DNA of 64,000 bases from Molanna angustata (GCA_963576475.1 OY754970.1:26709091-26773090); one strand, 5' to 3'; numbered from the stretch's first letter, positions 22,005 through 34,580 are shown. The notes: generated by a model not told the origin, from the sequence alone. A program made the numbers and translations.

Positions 22005-22303
22005 TACTTCATAGATGGCAATAGTATAGTTCCTTATTTTCAGGTGAATTGTTACACACTATTCAAATATATAGAACTTTCAAAAATAACATTGATAAGG
22101 GAACTCAATAACAAGGCATAATTGGTGAACGTTGCGCAAAAGCATAAAGTGATCAAGTAAACCAGCCGATGACAGGTCGTAAGCCCTGTAGGTGCCTCGA
22201 GTTCCTGGTTCTTCTACAATATCCCAACTTCGTCTCTTTTGAGATGTTAAAAATGTTTGGTCAATAAAAATATCATTTGACTCCCGAAAGGGAAAAAAAT
22301 CCA
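22005..22303 (+). repeat. Interspersed repeat family R
   Basis: It contains ATTGGTGAACGTTGCGCAA, AAGCATAAAGTGATCA, GTAAACCAGCCGATGACAGG, CCAACTTCGTCTCTTTTGAG and a TTGACTCCCGAAAGGG end. Related copies lie at 40800-41060 (+), 55036-55165 (-) and 61500-61625 (-). The class is unknown; there is no tRNA head and no ORF. Confidence 0.65.
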
Positions 22304-22309
22304 TTCTTT

Positions 22310-22566
22310 AGTAGGTAGGTAGGTACCTATACCTATGCAATTAAAAAAAATATTCGGTTTAAGTTTGGTTTTACATTTTTTTTTTTTTATAATAAAAAAT
22401 GAATATGTCCTTGTTAAACAAGTACATATACATCTTCCTACGTTCCCTAAAATATGCAAATAAATGCTTGTGCTATAGGTGAACGAAATCGGTCGAGGCA
22501 GGATTCGAACTCGCGATCACTGGATTACTAGCCCAGCGCGGTAACCGTTCTGCCATCGACCCATCT
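22310..22566 (-). mobile_element. tRNA-derived SINE (family S2), well preserved
   Basis: The minus strand has GGGTCGATGGCAGAACGGTT, ACCGCGCTGGGCTAGTAATC, GAGTTCGAATCCTGCC (B box), CGACCGATTTCGTTCACC and ends past TACTTGTTTAACAAGGACAT. The near-intact tRNA-like anticodon-arm region makes this one of the youngest S2 copies here. Confidence 0.85.
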
Positions 22567-23154
22567 TTTTTGACATATTGCTTTTCCTCGAGGTTATCAG
22601 AAAATAAAAGGTTTCATTGAACGTTCATATTGTTATTTATTACCCTATATGACTAATTTAAATACAATAGGTACCTACCATTTTTTTAAATAAACAAAAA
22701 AAAATATATTGATAATTATTTTCTAAATGAATAACGTTTTTACTAATTATTGGCTTTTGAAAATAATTAGTACCTAAGTATCAATATTTCAATAGGTACA
22801 GAATTTTACTGAGAACGTTTTTTTTTCTCAAGACTCGAAAATAAATTAAAAAGTGATGAAGTCTCAGCAGCCAGGTAGGTTTTATTGGAATGATTTGTAA
22901 GGTAAGATAAGATAAGGGTGGTTGTTGGGGTTGTGAGATGTGACTGGGAGAGGGGTGTCGAGGAGTATAACCACCTGTGGTCATGGAAACTGCGCATGCG
23001 TCCGAGAACCCTAGCCAACAGATGATGGAAGATTTAAATTTTGCCACGGGTTTCATTGAATGTATAAGCTACTACACATATCGTATGATTAAATTAATAA
23101 ATTTTCAAGATTAAGACTAGATCAATCCTATCAAGTCGAGGGTAAATTCATGCA
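22567..23154. other. Unassigned sequence
   Basis: AT-rich except for a GC-richer segment at 22890-23020 (GGTGGTTGTTGGGGTTGTGA, ACTGCGCATGCGTCCGAG). No reading frame there looks conserved. Confidence 0.35.
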
Positions 23155-23245
23155 TCCATAATTTATTTATTTATTTGTATCTACGGCCAGGAGCCTTTTA
23201 TAGGTAAGTACATAAAAATAACTATTCGTGAAATAATTATTTTTA

Positions 23246-23424
23246 TGGGGAGAATGAATGAAGAGCACCTGACGAAGAAAATATACAGAGCAGAAAGAAA
23301 TGGAATGAGAGGTCGGGGACGCCCAAGAAAGGGATGGCACGACCATGTCAACGATGTTCTGAAACGTTAGAAGTGTGAGCATGAGACGATGCATGAATGT
23401 GGAAGAGGCGAGGGATGCGTACAA
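23246..23424 (+). mobile_element. RTE-type LINE, C-terminal fragment
   Basis: The + strand encodes GRMNEEHLTKKIYRAERNG and RGRGRPRKGWHDHVNDVLKR then a stop, the same tail as on the minus strand at 15434-15590. It is preceded by a LINE (TTTA)n tail at 23159-23176 belonging to another insertion. Confidence 0.75.
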
Positions 23425-23640
23425 TCGTCATCGGCTCCACATCCCAAGTTGTACCTGGCCTCCAAATTAAGTCCACGTCTCCAATTGACCACGCCCAAAG
23501 AGTCCAGGTCTCCCTGGACACAGGCCATCCATCTCAGAATGGGTCTACCCCTACCCTCTGGTCTATGGCGAAGGACTTCTGGCGGGCAGTTGCTCACTCA
23601 TTTTTCCACGTGTCCATGCAATCTGATGAGTCTCCCCATC
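23425..23640 (-). mobile_element. RTE-type LINE, C-terminal fragment
   Basis: The minus strand reads RGRPILRWMACVQGDLDSLG and VVNWRRGLN, then ends near GATGACGAT. It lies back-to-back with the + strand fragment ending at about 23424. Confidence 0.72.
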
Positions 23641-23691
23641 CTAATTAATTATTTAAACAGTATAATGTGCCTTTTTAATTACATCTGTATT

Positions 23692-23802
23692 CAGAGACAA
23701 ATATGAGGATTGAAGATGGCTCAGGCCTCAATTTTCAACAATTTCAAATAAAGAGAAAAAATCAGCCTGAGGTCTCCTCTATCCTCAAATTTGTCTCTGG
23801 AT
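23692..23802. repeat. Imperfect inverted repeat (~45-bp arms)
   Basis: CAGAGACAAATATGAGGATT at the left is mirrored by ATCCTCAAATTTGTCTCTG at the right, with GGCTCAGGCCTCA opposite CAGCCTGAGGTCTCC further in. It may be a small foldback element. Confidence 0.55.
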
Positions 23803-24059
23803 GCTGGTGATAGTGTAAATATAATTGTACCTCAATCGGCCCACTTGAATTTGATTTCATTACTAGTGAAAACATAAAATATAGGAAAAAATTAGAAAAA
23901 GTAATGGATTTTATATTGTGACTCCTAAAATGAACATGCAGAATATCTACGTCCATTTTTTAATTTAAATATTAATTTCAATATTACAATCATTCTTTTT
24001 TAATAATATTACAATAATGTAGCTTGAAGTGGACTTGTTATTTAAATTGTAATAAAATT

Positions 24060-24545
24060 GTCCTTACTTAAGAGGCTATAATAGGCTATATAATAATCTT
24101 TTCCCCAGTACCCTCAAAAGATACGTGTTTGAAATAAAGAACAGTTTGTATGTACATCTTCATTCTATTGCATATTTTTTTGAAATTTGAATTTGTGTAA
24201 TACTTTTCTTGTAAAATTAGTTTTAGTAAAACCCTTTTTTTTATATTTTTATTGTAGGTACGTAACTAAAAAACTACAAAACCTATGAAGTAGATTTTTA
24301 CTCTAATCGAAAGAGAATATGAAAATCTACCGGCTGAGTTTTTTTATTATTATAATATTTTAATAACTATTCTTGCTATTTAAAATAACCTCTAAATTTT
24401 ATCTTTTTTGCACGATAAAATGTTACACATATCAGGTGATATGCAATATTTTTTCGTGTTTCATAGATTAGAAGGTAATTTAGTGTGCATTTTTGCATAC
24501 ATCCGTATACCCAGGGTATAGGTACAAGGCCTTAAAACAGAAATT
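24060..24545 (-). repeat. Interspersed repeat shared with 52965-53160
   Basis: The minus strand has TACGGATGTATGCAAAAATG, CACACTAAATTACCTT, CATGAAACACG-like AAAAAATATTG, and CTGTTCTTTATTTCAAACAC. All are found in the same order on the + strand at 52998-53130, though with a longer middle here. Confidence 0.55.
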
Positions 24546-24704
24546 ACTCCTAGTTAGGTAGACAAAGATTTATTGGAGGAACTAAAAATATGGTACTTCC
24601 CAACAATTATTTTATTTTATTTTATTTTATTATACACCATAAATTATAAATAAGTTCACGTATGTATTTTTTTGGAAAAATAAATATTATTATTATTATT
24701 ACTG

Positions 24705-24859
24705 TTCACGAACCACAGAAAAGTTTATACCTAATGGACGAACGAACCACAGCAAAGTTTATACCTAATGGACGAACGAACCACAGCAAAGTTTATACCT
24801 AATGGACGAACAAACAACAGCAAAGTTTATACCTAATGGACGAACGAACCACAGCAAAG
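24705..24859. repeat. 34-bp minisatellite, ~4.5 units
   Basis: The unit GAACGAACCACAGCAAAGTT plus TATACCTAATGGAC repeats almost exactly. The last unit runs into an S2 SINE. The repeat has no coding sense. Confidence 0.93.
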
Positions 24860-24862
24860 CTT

Positions 24863-25022
24863 AGATGGGTGGTGGGCACGGCGTTTAGCGCGCTGGGTTA
24901 GTAATCCAGTGGTCGCGAGATAAAATCATGTCACGACCGATTTTGTTCACCTATAGCACAAGCATTTATACTTAGTCTAGGGAATATATAAGGAGGTATA
25001 TGTACTTGTTACGAGGACAAAT
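24863..25022 (+). mobile_element. tRNA-derived SINE (family S2)
   Basis: GATGGGTGGTGGGCACGGCG, TTAGCGCGCTGGGTTAGTAA, a mutated B box, CGACCGATTTTGTTCACC and the body to TACTTGTTACGAGGACA are present. It begins directly at the end of the 34-bp minisatellite. Confidence 0.78.
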
Positions 25023-25510
25023 TAATTCTTAAAAATAAATCTGAATAAAAAATATCATAATATAGGTAAGTATCTAACTATACCTAGTTGTTGCATTTTG
25101 ATTGTATTATTCTGTTTAATAACAACCAAAATTTAGCAAAACAATCAAGAGTCAAAATATATCAATTAATAGTAAAAACAAAATATTATAGTTTACTTTG
25201 ACTTATTATACAATTTGGTTTATAAAGTACACGTGACTTATATGAAATATGTTATTAATAATTTATCGTAAATAGAATTCTTTAACATCAAAGTGTATTT
25301 ATTTAAAGGCGGTTAGATATGGAGTTTTCCCTTTGGTATTCAAAGATTCATTACGTATTCTCATTTTCCTCGCTAAATAAATAACATCAGATAGATTAAA
25401 AAAAAAGAAATCAAATAATATTTCCATATTTAGGTAATAATACCATAGCACCGGTGGTTATTTTATGGTTGAAATATTGAATAAACCATAGTAGAAGACT
25501 AATATCAACT
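25023..25510. other. Unassigned AT-rich intronic sequence
   Basis: No supported feature. Confidence 0.4.
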
Positions 25511-25725
25511 ATGCCGACCGCCATGGCACAGTTGGTAAGTGGTAAGCCGTTCGGTTTCTGTGCGGGCGTCCCGAGTTCGATTCCCAGCAGAGGAGAAATT
25601 TATTTAAATTCATTTCTCACGCAAATATTGCTTCTCTGGGCTAGAAACAAATTGCGTTACGGCAATAAACTCGCCAATTGCGCAGGGTGCTAGGAAGTGT
25701 TCATTATTATTATTAATAATAATAC
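25511..25725 (+). mobile_element. tRNA-derived SINE (family S3) with ATT tail
   Basis: The head has TGGCACAGTTGGTAAG (A box) and GAGTTCGATTCCC (B box). The body runs through GCAAATATTGCTTCTCTGGG and CAATTGCGCAGGGTGC to a (ATT)n tail. Headless relatives are at 41290-41430 and 52430-52500. Confidence 0.85.
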
Positions 25726-25739
25726 TTAGGTACCTACAG

Positions 25740-26287
25740 TTTTTATGAAATTATATATATTTACTTAAATAGGTATAAAGGATGATGTAGATAAAAGAGT
25801 TTAGGCGAGTTTAAATCGTTAATATTGGTGATCGATTTTTTATAGTGCATAACTAAATAATTGTCATTATAAGTTGTTTGAAGCATAGGTACTTTTGAAT
25901 TTGTGAAATTGATTGAGAAATGTATGAAAACTTAAGATTATGGGGTTATTAGAAATTTATAAATATTGCATGTTGGTCGTGACTGTTCAAGGTTCATGGG
26001 TATAAGATTAATGTCGGCGGGTACAAGCTTATGGCGCTTTGTTCTCTTTGCCTACCCCACAGCATCATAGTAAGTACTGTGCCTACATATTTATTACCTT
26101 TGTATGTTTACTTAATACTAAAGTGAAATTCGCAGTAAAAACTACTCACTGTATTGGTAATATCTTTGAATTGGAAAAGTTCTTTTATTTACCTACAGGA
26201 CCAAATTGTGTAAGGAGTTGAATAGGAAGGTACCTACCTAGGTATATGCTGAATAATTTATGAACATTAAGAACAATACGTAAGACC
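25740..26287. other. Unassigned AT-rich sequence with RTE scrap
   Basis: No gene. Near 26035-26060 there is GTTCTCTTTGCCTACCCC, the motif shared by LINE fragments here. Confidence 0.35.
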
Positions 26288-26289
26288 CA

Positions 26290-26660
26290 TAATGACATAT
26301 GCCATCGAAGTCAGAGCCGATACTATCAGAACAAAAAACCTCCTTCGGATTACTGAAATGAGGACGCTGCGCTCCATAGTGGATGTAATACTCGTGTATA
26401 GAGTCCGGAACGAGGATATAAGGAGGAGATGCGATGTAGACGACATCATCCGCTGGGGTAGAGGGCGAAGGCGTCAATGGAGAGACCATGTCGAGAGAAT
26501 GGGAGACAATCCACTACCCGACATTGTCTTCAAGGAAGTCCCGGAAGGTCGTAGAACAAGGGGGACACCAGCAAAAAGATGGAGTCACAGCTGGACACAC
26601 AGATCACAAGAAAAAACAGGTATTTGAAATAATACCAGAGGAAGAAGAAGAAGAATAGAA
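26290..26660 (+). mobile_element. RTE-type LINE, reverse-transcriptase C-terminal fragment
   Basis: The + strand reads MTYAIEVRADTIRTKNLLRI, RTLRSIVDVI, RRRQWRDHVERMGDNPLPDI and RRTRGTPAKRWSHSW. It ends in a (GAA)n tail. This is the thumb and Arg-rich tail of an RTE-like element. It is one of the least broken LINE fragments here but lacks the endonuclease and catalytic domains. Confidence 0.85.
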
Positions 26661-26879
26661 AGATAGTTAATCAATGTGAGAAAACTTTGGTTATTTCATC
26701 AGCCTCTTTAGGTAAATGGAAATCTCATATCAACGGATGTCTTTATACTTTTTTGTTGTCACAATCCAAGTAATCCACATATCTATGTATGTTGTCCACC
26801 AGCCTCTTCATCTCTTGGAAGCTGCTATAGCGCACATCACTAATCACCTAGCCCATATAACTATCTCTAGGGTGACCTT

Positions 26880-27370
26880 TATAGTTTCTTTTTCTCGTGT
26901 CATGTCAGGTCTTCCCGACGTTGACGACCACCATAGAGAAAGCCTCCCTGTCCTGGGCAATGCGAAACAACCCCTTCGCAGTTCTCATACCGGTCTATTC
27001 CCGGATGTTTCGAACCAGCTTCTTCCGATCCCTCTACGACCCTCGATCTACCCTCTTCATGACAATCTTAAGGATGGTATATTTTTACTTCTCAGAATAT
27101 GGCCGAAGTACGACACTTTACGGAGCTGAACACTGGTGAATAATTCTCTGTTGGTGTTGGCTCAACTTAGTACCTCATAGTTATTGACCATGTCAGTCAG
27201 CATTCTGCGGTTGATATATAATTTCTGCCCTCTGTTATTCCTTCGGCGATAGAAACAAGCAAATCCTGATGCCTGACATTATGGCCTATCCATTTGGATC
27301 GTTGTTGGCCACCCTCTTTAGGAGTTGTCTCATTTCTCTGATCCTACTCTGCTCATTGTGGATCTACAGG
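26880..27370 (-). mobile_element. LINE C-terminal fragment, frame-broken
   Basis: The minus strand gives QRSKWIGHNVRHQDLLVSIA, then in another frame RDRKKLVRNI and GLFRIAQDREAFSMVVVNVG followed by a stop. The last peptide matches the + strand piece at 10448-10545. Confidence 0.65.
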
Positions 27371-27471
27371 ATGAATTTAAATGCAATGATTTAATTTCAA
27401 ATTGATATTAAGAATACATAAAAATAACAGTATTTATTCGTGAAAATTCATTAGTTTTATTTATTTCTTAA

Positions 27472-29478
27472 CTAGCCTTTATGTCCCGCCGTTGGCCAAG
27501 AATGTAAAATTTAGAAGGATTAAGCAATCGTTTTTATAATATTGTCACCCAATTATTTTGCAATATCGGACTATGAAAAGTGGTTTGAAATTTGATTGAG
27601 TTTAAGCATTGTAAAATGTTCAAGTGATGGCCACAACCCATTATTTTTTATATATTGCTATAAAGTGTGAAGTTAGACTCCATGAACCGTCGCTTCAGAC
27701 CCTTCAGTACCTCCCGTCCCTTCAATCCATCATTACCTCCCTTCGAATCAGGCCCTTCAGTACCTCCCGTCCCTTCATGCCCTTTTATACCTCCCATCCC
27801 TTCAGGCCCTTTAGTGCATCCCTTCCCTTCATTACATCCCGTCCCTTCAGCCGCTTAAGAAAAGTTTAAATCCAGAAACCATCCTGGAAGAACCGCGAAG
27901 AGATGAAAGGACCTTCTTTTCCCAGGATACTCCACCTTCAAAGGTAAAATGACTAAATACATGAAGAAGAAGAAAAAACTTTTAATCCAGATACCTGCGA
28001 AGATATGGAAGGAAAATTGGACCTTCTTCTCCCAGGATAGTCCACCTTCATATGTAAAATGACCAAATGCACGATGAAGAAGAAAAAGAAGAAGAAGAAA
28101 AAAGTTTATATCCAAAAACCGTCTTGGAAGACTTGCGAAGAGTTGGAAGAACAGTTGGACCTTCTTCTCCCAGGATTCTCCAACTTCATAGGTAAAATGA
28201 CCAAAAATACACGAAGAAGAAGAAGAAAAAAGTTTTAATCCAGAAACCTGCGAAGAGATGGAAGGACAATTGGACCTTCTTCTCCCAGGTTAGTCCACCT
28301 TCATAGGTTAAATGACCAAATACACGATGAAGAAGAAGAAGAAAAAAGTTTAAATCCAGGAACCATCCTGGAAGACCTGCGAAGAGATGGAGAGACAGTC
28401 GGACCTTCGTTTCCCAGGATATTCCGCTTTCATTGGTAAAATGACCAAATACACGAAGAAGAAGAAGAATAAGAAAAAAAATTTAATCCAGAAACCATCC
28501 CGGGCATACGCTCGACAATTCACCAAAGTTTCATTGTAATCGGACAAACGGTTTAGGAGCACATAGCATACATGCATCCATACATAAATAAATAAATAAA
28601 ATAATTTTCCTATAGGAAATCAGTATATTGTTGATTTGTAAGTAAATAGTATTAGGTAGGTACCTACCTACAACAATGTTCTAAATAAATTCGATTCATA
28701 ACAAATTTTATTTGAATATCAGAATCTTTCCGTAACCATAGTAACCATCGAACATATAAAATATTACTATCAAATGGGCTCCATACATTTTTTTGGATAT
28801 GTAGGTAGGTACCTACATTGGTTTGTTCGAAGCCACAAAAACGAAAATTGTCCAAAATATCAAATATTACATACAAATTATGCAATTTTATTATGCCTAT
28901 ATCTTTACTAATAATTAACAGACTTTTACAATATATGTCTTAAAACTTGCTGTAATGTCTTGTGTTTCATTTTATTATTTCATAATCACATTTATTTCAA
29001 AGGTATATTATTTTAAAGAACATATTCATACGGTAGGAAAATTAAATATCGTATGAAAAGATATTAAAATGGCGGGGTTATATGTACATTTGTACAAAAC
29101 GCTTACTTTAAAAATAAGTTAAACATTATAATTAGACAAAATATTCACCATGTTTTTCACTTAAAAGCTAAGTTATACTTGAAAATATATTTTTTTCGTG
29201 TAAATACGTACTTCTAACTTTTAAACTAACAGATATTTGCGTGCAAAATGTACACTTTTTTGACAGATATGACTTGGAAAATTTTGTATGAAAAAAATAA
29301 TTATTGAAATATTTTTAAAATTCAGCGTTTTTATCGCATTATTTTTAGCGTGACACTGCATCAGGTATACTGGTACATGTTCGCACATAAATTAGATTTT
29401 TAGATGCTCTTGGTTTTTCAAAAGGCGTGAGACAAACACTCACACACACTAACATTTTGATTGATTTATTACTTTAGA
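27472..29478 (-). mobile_element. Non-autonomous Helitron (family HA), copy 1, 2007 bp
   Basis: Compared with 42727-45776, sequence identity begins and ends at exact Helitron-like termini. On the minus strand the 5' end is TCTAAAGTAATAAATC preceded by A, and the 3' end is GGGACATAAAGGCTAG followed by T. It contains a CCTCCCGTCCCTTCA minisatellite (27700-27855) and about six diverged ~105-bp units, each with GAAGAGATGGAAGGA and TCTTCTCCCAGGAT (27860-28490). No Rep/helicase coding is seen. The terminal hairpin is weak. Confidence 0.78.
27700..28490. repeat. Tandem arrays inside Helitron HA copy 1
   Basis: The first array is built on CCCTTCAGTACCTCCCGT-like ~20-bp units. The second is built on ~105-bp units that end in a GAAGAAGAAGAAAAAA purine stretch. 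Short ORFs across them are repeat artefacts. Confidence 0.8.
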
Positions 29479-30640
29479 TAACACTTATAAACCTGTATAA
29501 TTTTACATTTTCTTGTAATTCGTTTTAAATGATCAATGATCAGCAATATAACTAAATGGCAAAACGATTGTTTTCGTAGAAGCCAATTATTTAAGTATTA
29601 TCAATATTTGTATTGAATTTTACTCATTAAATGCAACGCACTTGCATAATGCGATTTTCTCACTAAACTCAAATGGTACAACCCATTTCTAGATAATTCT
29701 ATTCTAGAAAAGTGAGCATAATATTACACGGTACATTTTCGCAAAAAGACAATTTCACAAAGCACGCTGTCAACGGTGTGATGAACTGGTTCTGGACCTT
29801 TCTATTCAAAACGCGTCACTTGTTATCCCCGGCTCATCAACGTTCAATCAGATGAAGGGTTCGTCAGTTATGAAAAGTAACTTTTACATTTCATCGTTGT
29901 AGTAAACGGAGACGTTTGTTTACGCGTGAATGTTTTGTATGTCGTGCAGAGTATTCGTTACTTTTCACTCTTGTTGCGCGATTTGTTTCGCGCGCACCTC
30001 CGTCTGTCGGCTTTATCCCGAAGGTTCACGTCCTATTGTAAATCACAGTCCTGTTCGCGCTTTTCCCGCGCTCGGTCTTGTGCGTTCTGATTACGATTTC
30101 ACGTTGTGACGAAATTCGAAAATTAAATTTGAAAAGTTGAAATTTAAAAACCAATCGATGATTATATCGGAGTTTGACATCTTTCTGGCTCAGAATTATT
30201 CAATTAAAAAATTAACTGTGAACTGTGTTTAGTCTTTTAAAAATAAAAATTTCCATAAGAATTTCCTTCGATTATTTTTTTCGGTACTAACATAATATTA
30301 TAATATGTGGATTTACCTACAAGGTGAAAAATCTGGGTATGAAAAAAAATTAACTTAAATTATGAATGACAAACGTATTTTCTTATAATTAAAATCTATG
30401 CTTTTATTATTGAAATGGAACTTTATACATAAAATTATCATGGTCTAGGTATTTGTTCAGTTTTCATGGGTGACAATTTTAAATTAAATTTCGGAGTAGA
30501 CCTTAATAAAAACCCCATTTTATAATTACTTAATTTGTTGATAAAATAACACGATGCTGATATTAGGTATAACTGATATTCATATACCTATTTATGTATG
30601 TACCTACCTACCTTAATTTCTTAAGAGCCTAAACAGCATA
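29479..30640. other. Unique sequence with a CpG-rich pocket (29750-30120)
   Basis: Most is AT-rich, but 29750-30120 is clearly richer in G+C and CpG (GCGCGATTTGTTTCGCGCGC, CGCTTTTCCCGCGCTCGG, AACGGAGACGTTTGTTTACG). In an otherwise CpG-poor intron this could be a promoter or 5' UTR exon, or unmethylated transposon-derived DNA. No ORF or clear initiator was identified. Confidence 0.4.
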
Positions 30641-32340
30641 ATATATTTATTTATTTATCATAATAATTTTATAATACAAATAGAGATATAATTCACTAGT
30701 AATAGTATGTTTACAATTTTTTCTTTGCGTTAGGTACCTCATCAAAAAGATGCAATCTTGTGCTTGATGTTCCTTATGAGGGATATTATTTTATTTTATT
30801 TTACAAAAGACAGCACACAGTACATTGCATACAAGTATTAAAATAATAATACAGAAACTAAATATTTCATTTAGGTGAGATGAGACTGGTGTGTGGGTAT
30901 AATCACACGTGTCGTGCTTACGCTGGTTACCCCACATTGTAATATATGCCGTGTATTTTAAGGTGTATTTTTCTCATCTTGACTTGCATCTCGGGTGCAT
31001 CTGCGCAATTGATTATGATTATGCCTAAGCACAGGCCCTGATAATTAATACTACCTACTAATAGGTAGAAAACCTACAATATATTAAAGATTGTTTTATA
31101 TTATAGTATTTCAAATATATGACAAACGTTTTAACTATCTAACTCTTCACAACATGTCTATAATTTTCGACCAATATAAGGGACCTTCGAACCTAAAAAG
31201 CAGGGCAAGTCTCGGCCCATGGTAACCCATATCGTTATAAACCAATGAAGCAAGAGTATTATATATTTCATAATTCAGAAATCGTTTATCTAAATTGAGC
31301 ATTTTCATTTCGCCATTTGACCGGACTCGCCCCCCTGAATTGTAACAAAACTGATTCATAGTGAACTAGAATAAATTTAATCGAATGGGTGTTACTATTT
31401 GTACAAAAATATTGATTATATTTATTATACACTTATTAATAATTTACCCACTGATAAGTACAATAAAGCGTCACTAGATATTTAATTTAATATTACTTTA
31501 TAAGCCCGTTTTTATCGAGCATGTTTTTACAACGAATAAATAAAAAAATAGACTAACATCTCTAATGGTAAAAAGTTACGATTAGAGGTAGGTACTTATA
31601 GCACAAACACTATTCACTAAGTTTTGATAAAGTGTATTAAAATCGATGTGTGCCTAGTTATACAACCACAAAAATATTAACTAAGTATAGGTAGGTATAT
31701 TTATTATTATTGAAGTTTTTTTCTGTACTGAAATACGCAAACAACGTTCAATTAAACACCCTTGAAATTTTAGCTCGATTCAGTAACTTAACGAAATGCA
31801 CCGTCAAACTGGGCCTTTATCTGTGAAAAGTTTAATAACAACTCAGACACTTTGTTTAGTTGGTTTGTTTACATCATACTTCAGGCGTTAGGTTTAGTAG
31901 TTACGGTATATAAGGGCTTTATTATGGGTTCATTATAATAAGATAGTTTTTAGTTATTGTAACGTTTCCCATAATATAATTATCGAATTTTTTGCTTATC
32001 TAATCAGTTGCGGCCATTGTGGTTATACCTAATTCGATACATATTAAAATAAATTGACTGTAGGTATACCTACTCTAACCTGACTATGATACCTACCTAT
32101 CATGAATTGTGTCTGACATTTTGTAATATTGTATAAAATATGTTTATTACGTCAATTAATTTATATTAAATAACTAAATTTTGATGTATTATCGTACTTC
32201 TTGATTATGTTTAGCTAAACTACTAAAGATGTATTCTGATTACGCGAGTGATGAATAGCCCGAATATGTTCATATGGTTTACGGAAAATTATAGGTAGGT
32301 AGGTACTTAATAACTAATTAATTTTAATTATATTTTACTT
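30641..32340. other. AT-rich sequence with LINE-tail-like start and shared repeat
   Basis: A (TTTA)n run at 30646 looks like a minus-strand LINE tail. About 30880-30960 (GGTGTGTGGGTATAATCACA, GCTGGTTACCCCACATTG, ATATGCCGTG) is related to 60190-60310. The rest (31000-32340) shows nothing I can support. Confidence 0.4.
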
Positions 32341-32560
32341 TTTTATTGATATTTATTTATTTATTAACTTATTTATTTATTTATTTTTATTAATTTATAT
32401 ATTTATTTTACTTTTTTATTGATATCTATTTATTTATTTTTATTAATTTATATATTTATTTATTATTTTTTAATTTTTTATTCATTCATTTATTTATTTG
32501 TTTATTTATTTATTTTTTATTTATTTATTCATGTTTATTTATGAATAGTTTTTTTAATAT

Positions 32561-32592
<32 letters not shown>

Positions 32593-32600
32593 TATTTATT
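32341..32600. repeat. Degenerate (TTTA)n tract
   Basis: Long runs of TTTA/TTTTA with interruptions lie directly beyond the S1 SINE. They may be an expanded SINE or LINE tail. Confidence 0.85.
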
Positions 32601-32806
32601 CTCGGGAAACTAACAGGTACTATGTCAAATATTTATTTAACATGCACCCAAATAACAAGTTGCCACATTCTGGAGACTTACGATATTTATCGTCTCACAG
32701 ATCCAGACTGAAAACACAATTAAAAACTGTGTCTCCACCGGGAATCGAACCCGGGACCTTTGAATCAGCATTCAGATACCCAACCAACTGAGCCACGAAG
32801 GCCGAC
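32590..32806 (-). mobile_element. tRNA-derived SINE (family S1)
   Basis: The minus strand has GTCGGCCTTCGTGGCTCAGT, GGTCCCGGGTTCGATTCCC (intact B box), GTGGAGACACAGTTTTTAAT and the (AAAT)n tail. It is one of the best preserved S1 copies. Confidence 0.9.
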
Positions 32807-32970
32807 AATTTATATTTACAAATAATAAAATGTATGTATAGGTATGATAAACAAGAAAACTATAAGACAACAGTATTTCACTATACCTACATTATAAAAA
32901 TATTTTAAAGTATTTAAACATAATTATATAAAAGAAAAAATGAGCAGAAGGAAAGGTGAGTGATTAGGCG

Positions 32971-33106
32971 TTTGGGGAAAGGATGAAGTGGTGAGATGTT
33001 TTTTTTTTTACATCAAAAATTTTCTCGTATATAAATAATTTGGGGAAAGGATGAAGTGGTGAGATGTTTTTTTTTTTACATCAAAAATTTTCTCGTATAT
33101 AAATAA
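32971..33106. repeat. 68-bp exact tandem duplication
   Basis: TTTGGGGAAAGGATGAAGTG through TCTCGTATATAAATAA occurs at 32971 and again at 33039 with no visible differences, which suggests a very recent duplication. Confidence 0.95.
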
Positions 33107-33136
33107 ACTTACATTTAATTTTTAGAATGTCAATTT

Positions 33137-34190
<1,054 letters not shown>

Positions 34191-34324
34191 TTTAACTAAA
34201 TATATCCACATGGTTAAGGAAAGTATTGTAATAATATTGATTTATAACCATTATTGTCGCGCCATTTGTCTATTTGGGGTAGGCAGAAAGAAGCGAATGC
34301 CAAACTTCTCTCTCCTGTCCTTAC

Positions 34325-34580
34325 ATCTTCTTCTTCTTCTTCTTTAGCCTTCCTCCCTCCACTGCTGGATGTAGGCCTCTTCCATTCGTTTCTCCCCTTT
34401 CGCATCCAGGTCCTTCCAGCTTGTTGGACTATGTCATCGAACCACCTTTTGGGGGGTCTTCCGACACTTCTATTTTTGGTCCAGGGCCTCCACTGTAGGA
34501 TTCTGGGTGCCCACCTAGTATCCCCCTGTCGAGCCATATGCCCAGCCCATTGCCACTTCAACTTTGCAATTTGATCCATA
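34325..34580 (-). mobile_element. RTE-type LINE, C-terminal fragment
   Basis: The minus strand reads MDQIAKLKWQWAGHMARQGD, TRWAPRILQWRPWTKNRSVG and RPPKRWFDDIVQQAGRTWMR, ending with a (GAA)n tail. This is the typical C-terminal tail of a lepidopteran endonuclease-reverse transcriptase. Confidence 0.85.

Noticed and set aside
27624..27869. Pro/Ser/Phe-rich ORFs of 63-81 aa
   Set aside because: They are translations of the CCTCCCGTCCCTTCA minisatellite inside a Helitron; not conserved in frame between the two copies.
28655..28672. Many TAGGTAGGTACCTACCTA palindromes as possible binding sites
   Set aside because: They are scattered throughout the window as a background microsatellite motif, so no specific site can be claimed.
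29741..30120. A first exon of a nested gene in the CpG-rich pocket
   Set aside because: No convincing start codon frame, initiator or donor could be fixed by eye; kept only as a finding, not annotated as a gene.
31147..31359. 70-aa minus-strand ORF with mixed composition
   Set aside because: No recognisable domain, no neighbouring exon signals and no repeat relatives; length is within chance expectation.
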